From assembly GCA_964501715.1 (NCBI GenBank), contig CAZCTR010000023.1, positions 1-15,821 on the forward strand: a stretch of DNA of 15,821 bases, read 5' to 3'. Position numbers and translations under genes: made by a program. The notes under the pieces are model-generated. The model did not search any database. It saw only the letters and a program-made list of their open reading frames with translations, and had not been told where the DNA came from. Positions 13,476-15,821 of this stretch are shown piece by piece (the stretch's first letter is position 1; the number at the start of each line of letters is the position of its first letter). This DNA is from M55B118 sp964501715. GTDB lineage: Bacteria > Bacillota_I > Bacilli_A > Izemoplasmatales > Izemoplasmataceae.

Positions 13476-14009
13476 ATGTCTTTGAACATTGGTGACAGAC
13501 TCACGATCCAAAGCTATAAGCACGATACCCATCTTCACAGGATATGGACCCGTGCAAGAATCCTCGAATATTCCGAAGAACACATCATCGTCGCGAACAA
13601 ACGAACCCGTGTGATTGAATCGACAGGACGCTTCTGGCATACCAGGGAACCGAGCGTCGTGTGGTTCTTCAAGAACCACTGGTTCAACATCATCGGCATC
13701 ATCCGCGATCACGGCATCTTTTACTACTGCAACATCGCCTCTCCCTACGTGATTGATGATGAAGCGTTGAAGTATATCGACTACGACCTTGATGTCAAGG
13801 TGTTCCCTGATTACTCCTTCAAGGTCCTTGACCGCAAGGAATATAACCTGCATAAGCAGAAGATGGAGTATCCGGAAGAACTGAGAGGGATTCTTGAAAC
13901 TGAGCTTGAGAAGCTCAAGCACATGGTTGAAGCACGGATCGGTCCGTTTTCTGAAGGCGAAGTCATGCGGCAGTACGACCGCTATAAAAAGAAAGTACTT
14001 GGTCAGTGA
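13476..14009 (+). CDS. ntdP: Nucleoside tri-/diphosphate phosphatase NtdP (DUF402, YgaC family)
   Basis: A 177-residue DUF402 protein, same length as B. subtilis YgaC and staphylococcal SA1684. The family hydrolyses nucleoside tri- and diphosphates with divalent metal. Signatures: IGDRLTIQSYKHDTHLHRIW (5-24), ESTGRFWHTREPSVVWFF (48-65), HWFNIIGIIRDHGIFYYCN (68-86) and the acidic metal-binding segment ALKYIDYDLDVKVFPD (97-112), followed by a helical C-terminus with GPFSEGEV (155-162 approximately). ATG 13476 has AAGGAT 8 nt upstream. It is monocistronic, between its own promoter and terminator. The match to YgaC is strong from memory. Confidence 0.92.
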   Translation: MSLNIGDRLTIQSYKHDTHLHRIWTRARILEYSEEHIIVANKRTRVIESTGRFWHTREPSVVWFFKNHWFNIIGIIRDHGIFYYCNIASPYVIDDEALKYIDYDLDVKVFPDYSFKVLDRKEYNLHKQKMEYPEELRGILETELEKLKHMVEARIGPFSEGEVMRQYDRYKKKVLGQ

Positions 14010-14031
14010 GTCTCATTCGCCCATAGGGCAG

Positions 14032-14060
14032 GCACCTTCCATCATTGGGAGGTGCTTTTT
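14032..14060 (+). terminator. Intrinsic terminator of ntdP
   Basis: GCACCTTCC (14032-14040) pairs with GGGAGGTGC (14047-14055) over 9 bp with one G-U, loop ATCATT, then TTTTT. Confidence 0.92.
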
Positions 14061-14065
14061 GATTG

Positions 14066-14165
14066 NNNNNNNNNNNNNNNNNNNNNNNNNNNNNNNNNNN
14101 NNNNNNNNNNNNNNNNNNNNNNNNNNNNNNNNNNNNNNNNNNNNNNNNNNNNNNNNNNNNNNNNN
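14066..14165. other. Assembly gap (100 Ns)
   Basis: Exactly 100 N bases, the conventional length for a scaffold gap of unknown size. It removes the 5' end of the PTS IIA gene and whatever lay between it and ntdP. Any reading frame that appears to run through it is artificial. Confidence 0.98.
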
Positions 14166-14565
14166 AAAACAAGTGAATGATTATGAGGAAGCCATCCGTG
14201 AGAGTGGCAAGGTGTTGCTTGAAAAAGGCGTCATAGAAGAAGCTTATCTGGACAAAGTGATCGATAATGTCAAGACCATCGGTCCATACATCGTCATCGC
14301 CCCTATGATCGCGTTGTCTCACGCCCGTCCCGAAGACGGGGCGAAAGGCCTTGGCATGTCGCTTCTCATGCTTGAAGAGCCCGTCGATTTCTCTGAGGAA
14401 AAGGACCGGAAGGCGCGTGCCATCATCACCCTGGCTGCAAATGATGAGAATGCTCATCTAGAAGCCTTGAGTCAGTTGTCCAAGATGCTTATGGAAAACA
14501 TGGAAACCTTCCTTGGAGCCCAAGACAAGAGCACTATACTGAACCTTGTTGAAAAATATTCATGA
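14166..14565 (+). CDS. ulaC: PTS ascorbate-family EIIA component, 5' end lost in gap
   Basis: The visible 132 residues, in frame from base 14167, form most of a PTS_EIIA_2 domain of the ascorbate (Ula/Sga) type. The signature GPYIVIAPMIALSHARPEDG holds the phosphorylatable His (visible residue 52), which accepts phosphate from HPr. ASP-rich and HLEAL (SQLSKML) segments near the end are as in the family. EIIA of this type is usually 145-160 residues, so about 15-25 N-terminal residues are missing; the IIA domain could instead be the end of a larger regulator fusion, which the gap hides. The IIB gene starts 36 nt after the stop. The name follows the ascorbate operon; the true sugar may differ. 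Confidence 0.86.
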
Positions 14566-14601
14566 ACACATCATCCAATATATTTCTAGGAGGTATTTGA
14601 A

Positions 14602-14898
14602 ATGGAAAATCAGATCAACAAGATTCTCATCTTATGTGGCATGGGATTCGGTAGCAGTTTCATAGTGCGTGAGAATGTACGCAAAGTGGTCGAGGAAATG
14701 GGGCTCGAAGATGTTGAGGTCGAGCATTCCGATGTCGGCAGCGCATATGAAGGTGCCGCTGATCTTTTCATCTGCGGAACCGACCTGGAAGAAAGCTGTG
14801 AACGTTATGGACCTGTTGTGTCATTAAGCAATCTCTTTGATATGGAAGAACTTCGAGACAAGCTTGGGGAGTATCTGAAAGAAAAAGGGATTGTTTAA
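14602..14898 (+). CDS. ulaB: PTS ascorbate-family EIIB component
   Basis: A 98-residue stand-alone EIIB. The P-loop-like CGMGFGSS (12-19) carries the active Cys12, which receives phosphate from EIIA and passes it to the sugar in EIIC. The strand-helix pattern and VEHSDVGSAYEGAADLFICG (39-58) fit the lactose/ascorbate IIB fold. AGGAGG at 14588-14593 is 8 nt before the ATG. It lies between IIA and IIC in one operon; the IIC gene starts 26 nt after its stop. Confidence 0.9.
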   Translation: MENQINKILILCGMGFGSSFIVRENVRKVVEEMGLEDVEVEHSDVGSAYEGAADLFICGTDLEESCERYGPVVSLSNLFDMEELRDKLGEYLKEKGIV

Positions 14899-14924
14899 AA
14901 AAATAAGAATCTAGGAGGAGTAAC

Positions 14925-15821
14925 ATGGATGCATTGAGAAACTTTGTTCTTGATTTCCTTTCCACCCCTGCTATTCTTGTAGGTATCATCATCCTGATCG
15001 GACTTGTCGCTCAGAGAAAACGCTTCACTGAAGTCATCAGAGGAACGTTGAAAGGAATCCTCGGCTTCTTGATCCTTGGTGCCGGTGCGGGTGTCATCGT
15101 CGATTCGCTCGCCCCGTTCGGCGAGATGTTCCAGGAAGCTTTCAACATGTCCGGGGTCGTTCCGAACAACGAAGCCATTGTCGCCACGGCGCTTGAGGAT
15201 TATGGCACCGCGACGGCAATCATCATGGTCATCGGTATGGCCGCGAACATCTTGGTGGCTAGATTCAGCCGATTGAAGTACATCTTCCTCACCGGACATC
15301 ATACGCTCTTCATGGCTGCACTCATCGGTGTGGTATTCACAGTGGCTGGTCTTGAAGGCTTTTTACTCTATGTCCTGGGTGGACTCATGCTCGGGCTCGT
15401 CATGGCCTTCTTCCCGGCGCTCGCCCAACCCTTCATGCGGAAGATCACCGGCAAAGACAACATCGCGCTTGGTCATTTCAGCACCATCACCTATGTTCTG
15501 AGTGCATGGATCGGGTCTTTGGTCGGTAAGAACTCAAAATCCACTGAGGACATCAAGTTCCCCAAAGGACTTGCCTTCCTCCGCGACACTTCCGTGGCAA
15601 TCGGTCTTACGATGCTGATCCTTTATCTGATCGTAGCGCTCGCCGCTGGACCAACCTTCCTTCGTGAAGGCCTTGGTGTAGAGGAGAACATTGTCATCTT
15701 CGCAATCATTCAAGGTATCACTTTCGCAGCTGGTGTCTATATCGTGCTTCAAGGTGTACGTATGGTCATCGATGAAATCGTACCAGCCTTCAAGGGATTC
15801 AGTGACAAGATTGTTCCTGAT
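14925..15821 (+). CDS. ulaA: PTS ascorbate-family EIIC permease, 3' truncated by the window end
   Basis: The open frame from ATG 14925 gives 299 residues without a stop, out of about 420-460 usual for UlaA. It reads MDALRNFVLDFLSTPAILVG, then the family's ILGFLILGAGAGVIV and VVPNNEAIVA segments, GMAANILVARFSRLKYIFLTGHH, and several hydrophobic helices with AFFPALAQPFMRKITG. These match the EIIC-GAT/SgaT-UlaA family, which moves L-ascorbate inward while phosphorylating it. AGGAGG (14913-14918) is 6 nt upstream. Gene order IIA-IIB-IIC differs from enteric ulaABC but is common in Gram-positives. Missing C-terminal third lies beyond the window. Confidence 0.92.
   Translation, partial: MDALRNFVLDFLSTPAILVGIIILIGLVAQRKRFTEVIRGTLKGILGFLILGAGAGVIVDSLAPFGEMFQEAFNMSGVVPNNEAIVATALEDYGTATAIIMVIGMAANILVARFSRLKYIFLTGHHTLFMAALIGVVFTVAGLEGFLLYVLGGLMLGLVMAFFPALAQPFMRKITGKDNIALGHFSTITYVLSAWIGSLVGKNSKSTEDIKFPKGLAFLRDTSVAIGLTMLILYLIVALAAGPTFLREGLGVEENIVIFAIIQGITFAAGVYIVLQGVRMVIDEIVPAFKGFSDKIVPD

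Noticed and set aside
13894..14565. Single frame apparently joining the end of ntdP to the PTS IIA across the Ns
   Set aside because: Its first part is out of frame with ntdP and the middle is undefined sequence; only the part after 14166 is a real gene.
1..15821. CRISPR arrays, insertion sequences, phage genes or tRNA attachment sites
   Set aside because: No regularly spaced direct repeats, transposase motifs, terminal inverted repeats with target duplications or integrase motifs were seen on either strand.

Overview
The window looks like a Bacillota/Mycoplasmatota-type (low-complexity Gram-positive) bacterial chromosome of roughly 50% G+C by eye, read with the standard code: TGA is the normal stop and Trp is TGG. 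Shine-Dalgarno sites are strong (AGGAGG and variants), -10 boxes are often of the extended TGnTATAAT type, and almost every unit ends in a clear hairpin/T-tract terminator. The order ispH - cshB - nfo resembles the Bacillus subtilis yqf region, and a YgaC-type NtdP supports the same affiliation. The 50% G+C and InlB-repeat lipoproteins would also suit an environmental Acholeplasma/Izemoplasma-like genome. The taxon is an inference. Nothing points to a phage, an IS element or CRISPR.

Layout. (1) 1-2831, a beta-glucan locus: a 5'-truncated GH16 glucanase with a C-terminal FN3 domain, then a LacI-family regulator with its own extended -10 promoter, then a second GH16 enzyme that has no signal peptide and is probably cytoplasmic. 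(2) 2843-4108, minus strand: an OFA/monocarboxylate-like MFS transporter. It converges on the glucanase across a shared bidirectional terminator. (3) 4278-8559, cell-envelope genes: a two-TM coiled-coil protein of unknown function; a lipoprotein with an RsgI-type 'DINPS' domain behind a highly structured 5' leader RNA; and a mosaic lipoprotein (Ig-like, two InlB B-repeats, HtrA-type protease, PDZ-like). (4) 8612-11807: minus-strand ispH (isoprenoid synthesis) diverges from the cshB-nfo pair (DEAD-box helicase, AP endonuclease IV). (5) 11833-14060, tRNA wobble-base modification and nucleotide metabolism: queG-trmL behind a leader RNA that can fold to hide its ribosome-binding site, then ntdP. 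(6) A 100-N assembly gap at 14066-14165, then a PTS of the ascorbate (Ula/Sga) family in the order IIA-IIB-IIC. IIA is cut by the gap and IIC runs off the end.

How the genes may work together. The two GH16 enzymes and the LacI regulator suggest two-stage breakdown of a laminarin-like glucan, first outside and then inside the cell; the importer is not in the window. QueG and TrmL both act on tRNA position 34 and are separated by one base. The most interesting unexplained parts are the two leader RNAs (5382-5515 and 11860-11953), the signal-less GH16 with an altered active-site loop, and the free-standing RsgI-like lipoprotein. I see no clearly new multi-gene system.
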